Numbered from the stretch's first letter, positions 25,750 to 40,800 are shown. The stretch: DNA of 64,000 nucleotides from Owenia fusiformis (GCA_903813345.2 CAIIXF020000002.1:33126109-33190108), one strand, 5' to 3'. Notes: generated by a model from the letters alone, not told the origin. Program-made: numbers and translations.

Positions 25750-27205
25750 AGGCAAAAGAAATAAAACAAGAAATAGATTAAGCAGTCATCTAGATTAAAC
25801 TCTTTCTTCAGTTTGTATAAACATGACTGAAAGACAATATATAACTACTACTACTTTGGCAGAAAACACCCCCTTGTGCCACCATCCCAAATCTAATTTT
25901 TAAAAAAATTGTTAGAGTCTATATTTGTAATTATTTATCTACTTTGTCATATCCAGGTCTCATTTTCATTTTACTTAATCCAGGCCTAAGGAAAACACAG
26001 CATAAACAAATAAAAACCTCGTGAGTTGTAAAACCTTAATGTAGTACTACTGCTATAAAAGGTTATGAACCAGCCAGATAAGTAATATACTGATCATATT
26101 TATCGTCAATTTTTTTTTAAAACATAACACATTTTCTCATGATGTCATAAATATTGTACAAACTATTTGAAGTATAGTTTAACATGCCCTTTTTAAGTAT
26201 TTTGTACTTTCATTTAAGTTGAAAACTGGTCGGAGGGGAGAGTTATTTCAACATTACAGTCAAAATACTTTGGAACATTGTCTTCTACAATTCTTATTTA
26301 TTTATTATTTATTTATTTCGATCTACACTTCTGAAAAACTGTTTTTAAAAACCTTTTAGAAACATTTGTCAAACATTTCTACATTGTTCTTTCCCCCAAA
26401 TTTCAAAGACATCATTCCCTAACATGTATCTTAGCTTTTTTCAGGAGAAAGAGATATCTATATCATTACTTTTACAATGAGGGCAAATATAATGTGAAAA
26501 ATTGTCAATTTTATCATTTATTTGTAATAATCATAATCATGTAATGACATTATATAAAATTCCCATTATCCAGATTGATTTACCTACTAAACAGATTTAA
26601 GAAAATTGTCACTCAAGGTTAGCTTGTCCTAAAAAACAACGGGAGTGTTCTACAAGACAAAAAGCAATGACGTTATGTGATAAATTACTTTGAATTTCAA
26701 ACTAATTACGTATCAATCAATCAGACGTAAATTAAAAGAATGACGTCCTTATCTGGACTACTTACTTATCAATTACAAATATTATCCAATCAAAATCAGA
26801 GACTTGATGACAAAGAACTATTGGATGCATTCCAATTTTACCTCGTGGCGTTGTTTACTATTAAGCGATAATTGTAATTGGCTGATAACTATGTCAATTT
26901 ATATAATTTATCATATGACCGCAAGAACCCTATATAAAAATAAGTGTTTTCTCCCATAAGAAAATATCATGGTTGGCAGATTTTAATGTGCAAAATCATG
27001 GGGGTCACTGGGATGAGGCATGGACACTGTTGGAGGGGGGGAGGGGATAAAAAAGACAACATACATAGACATCTAGCATTGTGGTAATTTTTGTAATCTC
27101 TTAACTTTGAAATCAAAACATATGGATAACCTTATTAGGCCTTCCTGTTAAATAGTGTTATTTAAAAATTATGCAAATAAAAAATCTTAACTTTAAAAAC
27201 CTAAT
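25750..27205. other. AT-rich intergenic DNA, nothing recognised
   Basis: No coding exon, array or element boundary was recognised in this stretch. Confidence 0.5.
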
Positions 27206-27211
27206 AAGATG

Positions 27212-28024
27212 CAGCATACCCTGTTAATGGGTGGGGGATGAATTGTGTACCCTGTTGATGGGTGGGGGATGAATTATGTACCCTGTTGATGGGTGGGGGA
27301 TGAATTATGTACCCTGTTGATGGGTGGGGGATGAATTGTGTACCCTGTTGATGGGTGGGGGATGAATTATGTACCCTGTTGATGGGTGGGGGATGAATTA
27401 TGTACCCTGTTGATGGGTGGGGGATGAATGTGTACCCTGTTGATGGGTGGGGGATGAATTATGTACTCTGTTGATGAGTGGGGGATGAATTATGTACCCT
27501 GTTGATGGGTGGGGGATGAATTATGTACCCTGTTGATGGGTGGGGGATGAATGTGTACCCTGTTGATGGGTGGGGGATGAATTATGTACCCTGTTGATAT
27601 GTGGGGGATGAATTATGTACCCTGTTGATGGGTGGGGGATGAATTATGTACCCTGTTGATGGGTGGGGGATGAATTATGTATCCTGTTGATGGGTGGGGG
27701 ATGAATGTGTACCCTGTTGATGGGTGGGGGATGAATTATGTACTCTGTTGATGAGTGGGGGATGAATTATGTACCCTGTTGATGGGTGGGGGATGAATTA
27801 TGTACCCTGTTGATGGGTGGGGGATGAATTATGTACCCTGTTGATGGGTGGGGGATGAATGTGTACCCTGTTGATGGGTGGGGGATGAATTATGTACCCT
27901 GTTGATGGGTGAGGGATGAATTGTGTACCCTGTTGATGGGTGGGGGATGAATTATGTACCCTGTTGATGGGTGGGGGATGAATTATGTACCCTGTTGATG
28001 GGTGAGGGATGAATTGTGTACCCT
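27212..28024. repeat. Minisatellite, 31-bp G-rich unit, about 26 copies
   Basis: The unit is about ACCCTGTTGATGGGTGGGGG followed by ATGAATTATGT (31 bp); a 30-bp variant ends ATGAATGTGT. A marked variant (TACTCTGTTGATGAGTGGGG) occurs at 27464 and 27741, 277 bp apart. That equals seven 31-bp units plus two 30-bp units, so a nine-unit block was duplicated. The + strand is strongly G-rich (GGGTGGGGG in every unit). Confidence 0.95.
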
Positions 28025-28029
28025 ATAAG

Positions 28030-31000
28030 AGTGGGATTGGGGCGGAATAGAGCAACATACATCAAACATTATGGTGTCATACGGATGGCTTTGGATAACT
28101 TACTGGGTGTTCTTGTTCTAACATGGAATATTATACTGAAGAATACAGGGTGACCAGGTACAATACTCTCATACAATTAGCCAAACTCCAGTGAGCTTCA
28201 CACTTTTACTGGCATATTACAGAGGTTTCCTACAACATTTTTAGCTCAATGTATTTAAGTAATGCCTTCACCAGATTTATGTGTAATAATTCAATTAAAA
28301 CAAGATGTGATTGCGGATGCATTTTATCTATAACCCGTTGGGCGAAACATCTTTATTATTAACTAAGAGACCCTTTCCAGTGACAAGCTATTAGTCTGTC
28401 CATGTGACAGACAGACACATGGCACACATTGTTGATGACAATATGCACTTATCACGTGATAAAATGGGGATTAATTAAAAACATAACAATTCAAACTGCA
28501 AAGTCACAGCATAAATTTTATTGTTAACGAAAAATGAGGAAAACATTTTTAGAAAGACATTCTTATTATCAATGGCGACCATTGTTATTCCAATCAGTTT
28601 CTATCTTAATTTGAATGAAAAAAAACAATTTTCTGTTATTTCAATAAAATAGAGAGAGATAACTTTCCCCTGTTTACTCCTTGGTGACTCCTCTATTTTA
28701 CTTTTACTATTTTGCCTTTGACATTGTCTTGACTTTATTTGACTCTATGAATATTAAATGTTGAATGGGTGCCAGTTACTTTAAGGATTCTCTGGCAAAG
28801 TTCCTATGCTACCATGGTGACCATCAAATATTAATGTGTTTTCTCACAAAAAACTATACCAGTGATAGTTATGAAAAGAAAAGAAGGGTAGGGGTACTTA
28901 TAATTTGCCAAATTGTAAAAGTTAACATTATTACCTCCTACCCTTATATTCCGACTCATAGTTTAAAGGATATCTTTATTTTCTATTCATGAAATGCAAT
29001 AAAAAGCAGGGATGTCACAAGAAATCATCAAATTGAAAAAAGGCAGTCTGTGATCCCAAACCCCTATAATAGGCCTAAATTATCTGGCATAAGTTAAATT
29101 ACAATGTCATAAGCCAATGTCATTTTTAAATAGAATTTTAATGCAATAAAACAATGAATGCTCCGAGTCATTTGACAAACTTCCAAAATTTCTGTCGTAA
29201 ATTGGTATTTATACAGATTGACATTCAACAGACTTATTAAAACAAATCTGAATCCCAGTTTTACAATTATATTGATAAATATGGTATATCGGATAAGTTC
29301 AAAGACCCCTCAAACAAGAACACCTCTTCATCTTAAAATGTTGATGTAATTTAAGGTGATGAATATCCTGGCACGTTTAAACCATTAAAAATTTACCAGT
29401 TTAATTCAACTTAGTCGTACTTCTTTTTCAAAATTTGCAAGGAAAAGCATGTGATCCTGATTGACTACAATATGATTGGTTTGTGTTTTCAACACTTGAC
29501 TTACAAAAAGTCAAAACAACACGGCTGTGAGATAATTTATAATACTGGCAACTTGCCAACACTGATATAGCGGAATTTGTACCGAGCCTCACTCTGATCG
29601 ATCAATATATTTTATGCAGTCTATATGGAAAGGCGGGAATATCTTCGGACTTGGAAATATGCCAGAAATGTGACGTGTCTGGGTTAAGGCGCCTTCCATT
29701 AATAAATTGCAACGAAGGTTATGTTTTGAGATGAAATTGAAAGCAGAATGAAAGTGGAGCAGAAATAGTACGGAAATAGTATGAAGTTGTAATGATTTCA
29801 TGAAAAATAAGTAAACAGTGATTTAAATGAGAAATAGAGAGAAATAAAATTCATATTCAGACAAACATATTTAACATGGCATTGTTAGGTAATAGAACAT
29901 ATGTCAAGCATATACCAAAGAATTCTCGCTAGAGGCCATTTCCGACTGTTTGGCTTCTAAAGCCTCTAAAGCCCAAATTATATAATTATATTCATCCTTC
30001 ACATTGGGCTTTGCTACTACTGCATGCCAGAGAGCACTGACATACACTAGACAAACATAAAAGAGAGCTGCCTCCCTAGGGTAGTACCAATGTGGGTGCC
30101 TCCCATATAGGTGGCACTAACAATTGGTACCCAATTTTATGAAAACTTCCAAGTCGCTTCACAACCATGATAACTATTCTCTTAAAATAACAACCTAACT
30201 CCACATATAAAACGGGATGACATTTTCATCAACGTTCCATCCTCCTGTAGGATATGCTTCAATGAATGCTAGATTTTTATATTACAAGATTAGTGCGTGC
30301 ATTGACCAATAACAGACAATATTCCTGACACTCCCCTGAGAGGACATTGCTCTTAATTGCATAAAAAACATAAAAAGAACAATGCCAACATTATAAATAA
30401 AAATAATAAAAGCGTTGATAGCATCTATTAAAACATAAGCTTGTTTTAGAAAGGTCCAAATGACCTCATTAAATCACTCCAGTATAGCAGCACAAACATT
30501 CTATTAATGTTATTAAAATAACCTTGGCAGGACAAAGTAACCTTCATTTCTTAAATAATGAACAGGACATTTCCCCCCTAACAAGGATGTCTATCAAAAT
30601 CATTTAACACTACTTTGAGAGTCAAAATGAATTTTACAGTGTGTCCTGCACAAACTAATAATATTTTCAAATGTTTTAAATTTTTTCCCTGAAAAAATTG
30701 GAAGCTAAAAGAATTTACGGTATCATAAATACCATAACTATGCTAATAAATGGCGATGCACTTTTATCATGATCACATTTAACAACTCTTTAAAAATAGT
30801 TTTCTCTATTTATCTATTAATATCGGGCAAAAAGAAGGGCTTAAACCAAGTTCATAATAAAGGTGACCACCATTGAAGTACGTTTAAATTCAGCTTTTCA
30901 ATTTCGGTGTAATGATTGCTGGCTCTAAGTCGTCAAGGTCATTTACACTTGGAAGATATTACAAGGGCTAAATTAATTTAGTCAACCTGACCGTTATTCC

Positions 31001-31856
31001 ACACTCAGTAATGCAAATTATGATTTTGTACAAACCTGACATCTTTTAATGAAACTAATACTTTTACAGGTTACTGTATGCCAGATATATTATGTCGAGG
31101 TGAAGAACATTGCCTACTGTAAATATTTTACCTTACCATAATGGCAAATCACAATATTACCATTTAGATCCTAGTTTTCTGAGAAAAATGCAAATTCTGT
31201 GCAGAAATCCTGCATGAAAAGTCGAATTCTGCGCCAAATTCTGCAAGCAATGGCTTCATCTGAACTATGACAAAATTAAGGCAATTCAAATTTCGTGACA
31301 TATTAGATGTAATCTTTCAAGTACAAAAGCCGGGAGTTTGAAAATTTTAAATAAATTTCACATTTTCCCTTCGAAATCATCATAACACCAGTTTCGATGA
31401 CAAAAGACTGTCTAAGGTGTCAAGGTGAGTAACAAAATAAATATGAGATGAGATGGTTTGATTTTCCATGAATTTTTGCAAAAAAAATTGAAAACCCCAA
31501 TTCTGCGTTTTTCTGCAGCGACGCGGAATCACGTAATTCTAGTATCTGTGGTTAAGTATGTAATAACGGTAGGCCATGTAAATGAATATTCTGGCTGATT
31601 AAATTGGAGCTTGTACATCCTTAGCATCAGGCAAATACATAAATGTGAAAGTTACACAACCAAGCCCGCCTTAATAATAGTAACTCATTTTAGTCTACAA
31701 ACAACAAGATTGTTAAGAAGAATTTAAAGAAGGTCAAGCAGAATAAATAATGTACCTTAGTAAACTGGACTTAATACATACACGTATCACTCACTGATGT
31801 CAAAAAATGTCCAATAATGCCCACCTTAAGAATAGATAGCTCACCTTTCACTCAGT
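28030..31856. other. Intergenic DNA and probable 3' UTR of the methyltransferase gene
   Basis: No coding exon was recognised. The right-hand end directly follows the - strand stop codon at 31857-31859 and so should contain that gene's 3' UTR, but I could not assign a poly(A) site. A TACAGGGTGACCAGG transposon-end remnant lies near 28144. Confidence 0.5.
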
Positions 31857-34800
31857 CTATAGCTGACTTGACATACGTTTCTTGAAAAGATGATGGGCAA
31901 CAATCCATTCGTTTCCGTCCTTGTATCCGAACACTTCGCTACAGAATATGAAGAACAACCTCCAGTTGAACACTTGCTGGTCTACTTCGTCTGCACCATA
32001 AGCTGGAAAGAAGTAACGAATCATATAGTGGAGTGATCTTTCATGGCATGTTTTGACATCCACTCAAATTTGTATGGCGATAAGCTTATTAACTTTCTGC
32101 AGGATACTAATTGCTGTGTTGTGAATGGGCGGAACACAATACATAATGATTATACTTTTATATCTACCACAGGCCACTCAGTGGTGGATTATTGTATCAC
32201 TTCACATGACATGCTGGATTTATTTACATTACTTCGAAGTGACTACTACTACAAAATTGTGCAATCAACTGGATTATATTCCAAACCATACTGTACCCGA
32301 CCACTCACTACTCACATGGACAATTAGTCATGGCGACCCTGTCGCACCCGCATCAAACCACGTGCTGGAAGAGGGCGGAGCCTCTTACCGCAAATATAGC
32401 ACAAACAATGTACCACGTGATTTCTTCTCGTCCAATGAGATCATTGATCAGATTGACTCATTGTTGGAGGGTATTGAAGCGACCAATAGATCGCAGCAAT
32501 CATTGGATGGCATTTATACCAAATACTGTGACACGCTTATGACAGAAATGAATGAGCGTTTGGATTTTAGAACTGTCAAACCAGGTTCAACTCAAGCAAA
32601 TCGATATTTTCGACCTAACCAACCGTTTTGGACTAATGACCTGAGAGAGTTATGGTTAGACTATTCTGAAGCTGAGAAAAAGTGGATTCGCGCTAAACCT
32701 AACTCGGCGCAGAAAGTGTTACTAAAACAGGAGTTTATGTCTAAACGGAAACTATTTGACAAGGCAAGACGCAGGGCAAAGCGCCAGTATGTTTATAAAC
32801 AACATCACAAACTCAGTAGTGCCTTGAACTCTAATCCGAGGTCATTTTGGTCGACCATTGGTAAAACGGGAGTTAATACTAAACGCCAGGATAATATACC
32901 AATGGAAATCAGGCGGGACGATGGATCTATTTCAACAAACGTGAACAATGTGCTATCAAAGTGGAGAAACGATTTCGAATCACTGCATAACAATTTTGAT
33001 GGTGATTTTAATGATAATTTCCGAAATGAGAAATGTGAACAGATGGAAAATGAACACATTTTGGGATTAAATATTGACACTTCACAGTTGGATTATGATA
33101 TTAGCCAGGCAGAAGTAGAGGCCGCATTGCGGTTTGCCAAACGTGGTAAAGCTGCTGGGTTGGACCGTATCCCAATGGAAGTACTTCTTAACACCCAATC
33201 TTGACGTTTCTTCACATCGCTTTTTAATTTCTGCTTTCGCAACAGATTAACTCCGACAGCATGGAATAACTGCGTGAAAATTCCGATACCGAAGGGATCA
33301 AGTACTGTTCCCGGGGATCCATTAACTTATAGAGGATTAACCCTGACTTCTCCTGTCTGTAAGCTATACTGCTGGATTCTCAATGATAGACTGGCAAATT
33401 TTTGCAAGGAAAATGGACTTATACACGATGAACAAAATGGTTTCATGAAAAATAAAAGTTGTATTGATCACATATTTACACTTACTTCTATCATTGAAAA
33501 TAGGCTAAAGGAGGGTAGGAGTACCTATATATGCTACGTCGACGCGCAGAAAGCCTACGACCGTATCGACAGGGATCTGTTGTGGTACAAGTTAGCGAAA
33601 CTTGGAGTTAAGATCGACGGAAACTACATGGGCGCGCTCAAAGCAGTATATCGGGATGTTCGAAGTTGTGTCAATATAAACGGCTTCTTTACTGACTACT
33701 TCACAATAGACTCTGGTTTAAAACAGGGGTGTTTAACGTCGTGCTTAATGTTTAACGTCTTTATTAACGATCTTGTGGACACCATCAAGGCCCTGGGCGA
33801 AGGTGTCGACATGGACGGTGAACAGGTGTCTATTCTAATGTACGCTGACGATGTAGCTCTGATATCAAACACCGAATCAGGACTTCAGAATATGCTCGAC
33901 GCTCTCGAAATTTGGTGCAAAAATTGGAGATTAACCGTTAACATTACAAAGACAAATATTGTTCATTACCGACCACGACGAATCGCCAGGTCTAACACAA
34001 TATTCACGTTTGGAAATTCTATTATAAACACTATAGCCCAGTATAAATACTTAGGCGTATGGATCAATGAATACCTTGATTACAGTGCCATGGCGAAAAC
34101 AATGGCGGCTGCTGGAAGTCGAGCGCTGGGCTTACTAATAGCTAAATACAAAGTCATGGGCGGGATGCCACTCGATTGCTATACTAAATTATACAACAGC
34201 CTAGTTAGACCAGTGCTCGAATATGGTTCTGAAATCTGGGGTCTCAAGCAACACGCTTGTATCAATGCAGTATATCACAGGGCGTGTCACGTTTTCCTTG
34301 GCCTGGGGAAATATGCGCCTAACTTGGCCGTCCGTGCTGAAATGGGATGGACTACTCCATATGAATGGCAGATACTGGCAGCAGTTCGTTATAGGGACCG
34401 TTGTCTATCTCTCGACGAGACAAGGCTTACAAGGCGCGTGTATAATTGGAATTTATCCTTTGGAACTACTCGTAAACATAATAACTGGTTTTTTAACCTT
34501 AATAAAATAATAACTTCGGATTTAGCAGTACCATTTGACACTTCGAAGGACGAAATAGCTTCCCATCTACGTATAAAGGCTTCACAAGATTGGCACCGAA
34601 ACATTTGGAATGATAGTCAACGCCCACCCGGCCAAAGAAACAAGCTTAGGACATACCGCACATTTAAACTTGATACAAAGCCCGAGGCTTATTTGAAGTC
34701 TGACATATCCCTTTCGTGTAGACGGGCATTTGCTTCAGTCAGATGCGGTGTGGCACCATTACGTATAGAGACTGGGCGCTTTGAAAGACTACCAGAACAG

Positions 34801-37800
34801 GAAAGACTGTGTGTTTTATGTGACACTGGCTCGGTGGAAAATGAAAAGCATTTTATGTTGGATTGTGCTTTTTATAACGACTTAAGGTCAAACTTGTTCA
34901 GAAAAATTGTATGTCGATTGCCTGCTTTTCTACACATGGACAGAGATTTGAAATTTTTTAACTTAATGAGCAACACCAGTATTTACCTATATGTTGCAAA
35001 GGCCTGTGGCCAAATGCTTAAACTTCGTGAAAATTATCTATATAAATGATTTACATGTATTTATAGTGTCCTATAGGTCGTTGTCGGCCTGGGGTGTTTT
35101 AATTGTATTTTATATGTTTTATGACTCATGACACTTTAATAAAATAAATAAATAAATAAAAAATTTATATGGAAAATAGAGAGGACAAGGGGAAGAGTCA
35201 ATGAAGTAAACAAGCATAGACAGGAATGATGTCTTATATGGAAAATAGAGAGAACAAGGGGAAGAGTCAATGAAGTAAACAAGCATAGACAGGAATGATG
35301 TTTCACACCATGTATTACATGGAAAATAGAGAGCACAAGGGGAAGAGTCAATGAAGTATACAAGCATAGACAGGAATGATGTTTCACACCATGTATTACA
35401 TGGAAAATAGAGAGGACAAGGAGAAGAGTCAATGAAGTAAACAAGCATAGACAGGAATGATGTTTCACACCATGTATTACATGGAAAATAGAGAGGACAA
35501 GGGGAAGAGTCAATGAAGTAAACAAGCATAGACAGGAATGATGTTTCACACCATGTATTACATGGAAAATAGAGAGGACAAGGGGAAGAGTCAATGAAGT
35601 AAACAAGCATAGACAGGAATGATGTTTCACACCATGTTTTATATGGAAAATAGAGAGGACAAGGAGAAGAGTCAATGAAGTAAACAAGCATAGACAGGAA
35701 TGATGTTTCACACCATGTTTTATATGGAAAATAGAGAGGACAAGGAGAAGAGTCAATGAAGTAAACAAGCATAGACAGGAATGATGTTTCACACCATGTT
35801 TTATATGGAAAATAGAGAGGACAAGGAGAAGAGTCAATGAAGTAAACAAGCATAGACAGGAATGATGTTTCACACCATGTATTACATGGAAAATAGAGAG
35901 GACAAGGGGAAGAGTCAATGAAGTAAACAAGCATAGACAGGAATGATGTTTTATATGGAAAATAGAGAGGACAAGGAGAAGAGTCAATGAAGTAAACAAG
36001 CATAGACAGGAATGATGTTTCACACCATGTATTACATGGAAAATAGAGAGGACAAGGGGAAGAGTCAATGAAGTAAACAAGCATAGACAGGAATGATGTT
36101 TTATATGGAAAATAGAGAGAACAAGGGGAAGAGTCAATGAAGTAAACAAGCATAGACAGGAATGATGTTTCACGCCTATTACATGGAAAATAGAGAGAAC
36201 AAGGGGAAGAGTCAATGAAGTAAACAAGCATAGACAGGAATGATGTTTCACACCATGTATTACATGGAAAATAGAGAGAACAAGGGGAAGAGTCAATGAA
36301 GTAAACAAGCATAGACAGGAATGATGTTTTACGCCATGTATTACATAGAAAATAGAGAGAACAAGGGGAAGAGTCAATGAAGTAAACAAGCATAGACAGG
36401 AATGATGTTTCACGCCATGTATTACATGGAAAATAGAGAGGACAAGGAGAAGAGTCAATGAAGTATACAAGCATAGACAGGAATGATGTTTTACGCCATG
36501 TATTACATAGAAAATAGAGAGAACAAGGGGAAGAGTCAATGAAGTAAACAAGCATAGACAGGAATGATGTTTCACGCCATGTATTACATGGAAAATAGAG
36601 AGAACAAGGGGAAGAGTCAATGAAGTATACAAGCATAGACAGGAATGATGTTTCACACCATGTATTACATGGAAAATAGAGAGCACAAGGGGAAGAGTCA
36701 ATGAAGTAAACAAGCATAGACAGGAATGATGTTTTACGCCATGTATTACATGGAAAATAGAGAGCACAAGGGGAAGAGTCAATGAAGTAAACAAGCATAG
36801 ACAGGAATGATGTTTCACACCATGTATTACATGGAAAATAGAGAGCACAAGGGGAAGAGTCAATGAAGTATACAAGCATAGACAGGAATGATGTTTCACA
36901 CCATGTATTACATGGAAAATAGAGAGCACAAGGGGAAGAGTCAATGAAGTATACAAGCATAGACAGGAATGATGTTTCACACCATGTATTACATGGAAAA
37001 TAGAGAGCACAAGGGGAAGAGTCAATGAAGTATACAAGCATAGACAGGAATGATGTTTCACACCATGTATTACATGGAAAATAGAGAGGACAAGGGGAAG
37101 AGTCAATGAAGTATACAAGCATAGACAGGAATGATGTTTCACACCATGTATTACATGGAAAATAGAGAGGACAAGGGGAAGAGTCAATGAAGTAAACAAG
37201 CATAGACAGGAATGATGTTTCACACCATGTTTTATATGGAAAATAGAGAGGACAAGGAGAAGAGTCAATGAAGTAAACAAGCATAGACAGGAATGATGTT
37301 TCACACCATGTATTACATGGAAAATAGAGAGCACAAGGGGAAGAGTCAATGAAGTAAACAAGCATAGACAGGAATGATGTTTCACACCATGTATTACATA
37401 GAAAATAGAGAGAACAAGGGGAAGAGTCAATGAAGTAAACAAGCATAGACAGGAATGATGTTTTACGCCATGTATTACATAGAAAATAGAGAGCACAAGG
37501 GGAAGAGTCAATGAAGTAAACAAGCATAGACAGGAATGATGTTTCACACCATGTATTACATGGAAAATAGAGAGCACAAGGGGAAGAGTCAATGAAGTAA
37601 ACAAGCATAGACAGGAATGATGTTTCACACCATGTTTTATATGGAAAATAGAGAGGACAAGGAGAAGAGTCAATGAAGTAAACAAGCATAGACAGGAATG
37701 ATGTTTCACACCATGTTTTATATGGAAAATAGAGAGGACAAGGAGAAGAGTCAATGAAGTAAACAAGCATAGACAGGAATGATGTTTCACACCATGTTTT

Positions 37801-40800
37801 ATATGGAAAATAGAGAGGACAAGGAGAAGAGTCAATGAAGTAAACAAGCATAGACAGGAATGATGTTTCACACCATGTATTACATGGAAAATAGAGAGGA
37901 CAAGGAGAAGAGTCAATGAAGTAAACAAGCATAGATAGGAATGATGTTTCACGCCATGTTTTACATGGAAAATAGAGAGGACAAGGGGAAGAGTCAATGA
38001 AGTAAACAAGCATAGACAGGAATGATGTTTCACACCATGTTTTATATGGAAAATAGAGAGGACAAGGAGAAGAGTCAATGAAGTAAACAAGCATAGACAG
38101 GAATGATGTTTCACACCATGTTTTATATGGAAAATAGAGAGGACAAGGAGAAGAGTCAATGAAGTATACAAGCATAGACAGGAATGATGTTTTACGCCAT
38201 GTATTACATGGAAAATAGAGAGCACAAGGGGAAGAGTCAATGAAGTAAACAAGCATAGACAGGAATGATGTTTTACGCCATGTATTACATGGAAAATAGA
38301 GAGCACAAGGGGAAGAGTCAATGAAGTAAACAAGCATAGACAGGAATGATGTTTCACGCCATGTATTACATGGAAAAGAGAGAGGACAAGGAGAAGAGTC
38401 AATGAAGTAAGCATAGACAGGAATAATGTTTCGCGCCATGTATTACATGGAAAATAGAGAGAACAAGGAGAAGAGTCAATGAAGTAAACAAGCATAGACA
38501 GGAATGATGTTTCACACCATGTATTACATGGAAAATAGAGAGGACAAGGAGAAGAGTCAATGAAGTAAACAAGCATAGACAGGAATAATGTTTCACACCA
38601 TGTATTACATGGAAAATAGAGAGAACAAGGGGAAGAGTCAATGAAGTAAACAAGCATAGACAGGAATGATGTTTCACGGCATTTATTACATGGAAAATAG
38701 AGACAACAAGGGGAAGAGTCAATGAAGTAAACAAGCATAGACAGGAATGATGTTTCACACCATGTATTACATGGAAAATAGAGAGGACAAGGAGAAGAGT
38801 CAATGAAGTAAACAAGCATAGACAGGAATGATGTTTCACACCATGTATTACATGGAAAATAGAGAGGACAAGGAGAAGAGTCAATGAAGTAAATAAGCAT
38901 AGACAGGAATGATGTTTCACACCATGTATAACATGGAAAATAGAGAGCACAAGGGGAAGAGTCAATGAAGTAAACAAGCATAGACAGGAATGATGTTTCA
39001 CACCATGTATTACATGGAAAATAGAGAGGACAAGGAGAAGAGTCAATGAAGTATACAAGCATAGACAGGAATGATGTTTCACACCATGTATTACATGGAA
39101 AATAGAGAGGACAAGGAGAAGAGTCAATGAAGTATACAAGCATAGACAGGAATGATGTTTCACACCATGTATTACATGGAAAATAGAGAGGACAAGGAGA
39201 AGAGTCAATGAAGTATACAAGCATAGACAGGAATGATGTTTCACACCATGTATTACATGGAAAATAGAGAGGACAAGGAGAAGAGTCAATGAAGTAAACA
39301 AGCATAGACAGGAATGATGTTTCACACCATGTATTACATGGAAAATAGAGAGGACAAGGAGAAGAGTCAATGAAGTATACAAGCATAGACAGGAATGATG
39401 TTTCACACCATGTATTACATGGAAAATAGAGAGGACAAGGAGAAGAGTCAATGAAGTATACAAGCATAGACAGGAATGATGTTTCACACCATGTATTACA
39501 TGGAAAATAGAGAGGACAAGGAGAAGAGTCAATGAAGTAAACAAGCATAGACAGGAATGATGTTTCACACCATGTATTACATGGAAAATAGAGAGGACAA
39601 GGAGAAGAGTCAATGAAGTAAATAAGCATAGACAGGAATGATGTTTCACACCATGTATTACATGGAAAATAGAGAGCACAAGGGGAAGAGTCAATGAAGT
39701 AAACAAGCATAGACAGGAATGATGTTTCACACCATGTATTACATGGAAAATAGAGAGGACAAGGAGAAGAGTCAATGAAGTATACAAGCATAGACAGGAA
39801 TGATGTTTCACACCATGTATTACATGGAAAATAGAGAGCACAAGGGGAAGAGTCAATGAAGTAAACAAGCATAGACAGGAATGATGTTTCACACCATGTA
39901 TTACATGGAAAATAGAGAGGACAAGGAGAAGAGTCAATGAAGTATACAAGCATAGACAGGAATGATGTTTCACACCATGTATTACATGGAAAATAGAGAG
40001 GACAAGGAGAAGAGTCAATGAAGTAAACAAGCATAGACAGGAATGATGTTTCACACCATGTATTACATGGAAAATAGAGAGGACAAGGAGAAGAGTCAAT
40101 GAAGTATACAAGCATAGACAGGAATGATGTTTTACGCCATGTATTACATGGAAAATAGAGAGAACAAGGGGAAGAGTCAATGAAGTAAACAAGCATAGAC
40201 AGGAATGATGTTTTATATGGAAAATAGAGAGGACAAGGGGAAGAGTCAATGAAGTATACAAGCATAGACAGGAATGATGTTTCACACCATGTATTACATG
40301 GAAAATAGAGAGGACAAGGGGAAGAGTCAATGAAGTAAACAAGCATAGACAGGAATGATGTTTCACACCATGTATTACATGGAAAATAGAGAGGACAAGG
40401 GGAAGAGTCAATGAAGTAAACAAGCATAGATAGGAATGATGTTTCACGCCATGTTTTACATGGAAAATAGAGAGGACAAGGGGAAGAGTCAATGAAGTAA
40501 ACAAGCATAGACAGGAATGATGTTTTATATGGAAAATAGAGAGGACAAGGGGAAGAGACAATGAAGTATACAAGCATAGACAGGAATGATGTTTCACACC
40601 ATGTTTTACATGGAAAATAGAGAGGACAAGTGGGAAAGGTCAAGGAATGATCATTCAGGTAATAAAACATTGAAATTTGAAAACCAAATGTAAATGTTAC
40701 CTTTTTCAAAGATAGGTTTAACTTTCCCGATGCGTTCATCCATCTTGACTAGCCATGCCTCCAGGGTCTTGGAATAGTTGCAACCATTGATTCTCCAGTG

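Noticed and set aside
35150-40640. Could the regularly spaced repeats be a CRISPR array?
   Set aside because: Whole 81-bp units are near-identical with no unique spacers, in an animal intron.
35119-40739. Open reading frames of 732, 1106 and 1867 codons on the - strand
   Set aside because: They are translations of the 81/66-bp minisatellite, whose unit is a multiple of three without stops. Two different frames are open over the same DNA, one switches repeat peptide midway through an indel, and they lie in an intron of the same-strand methyltransferase gene.
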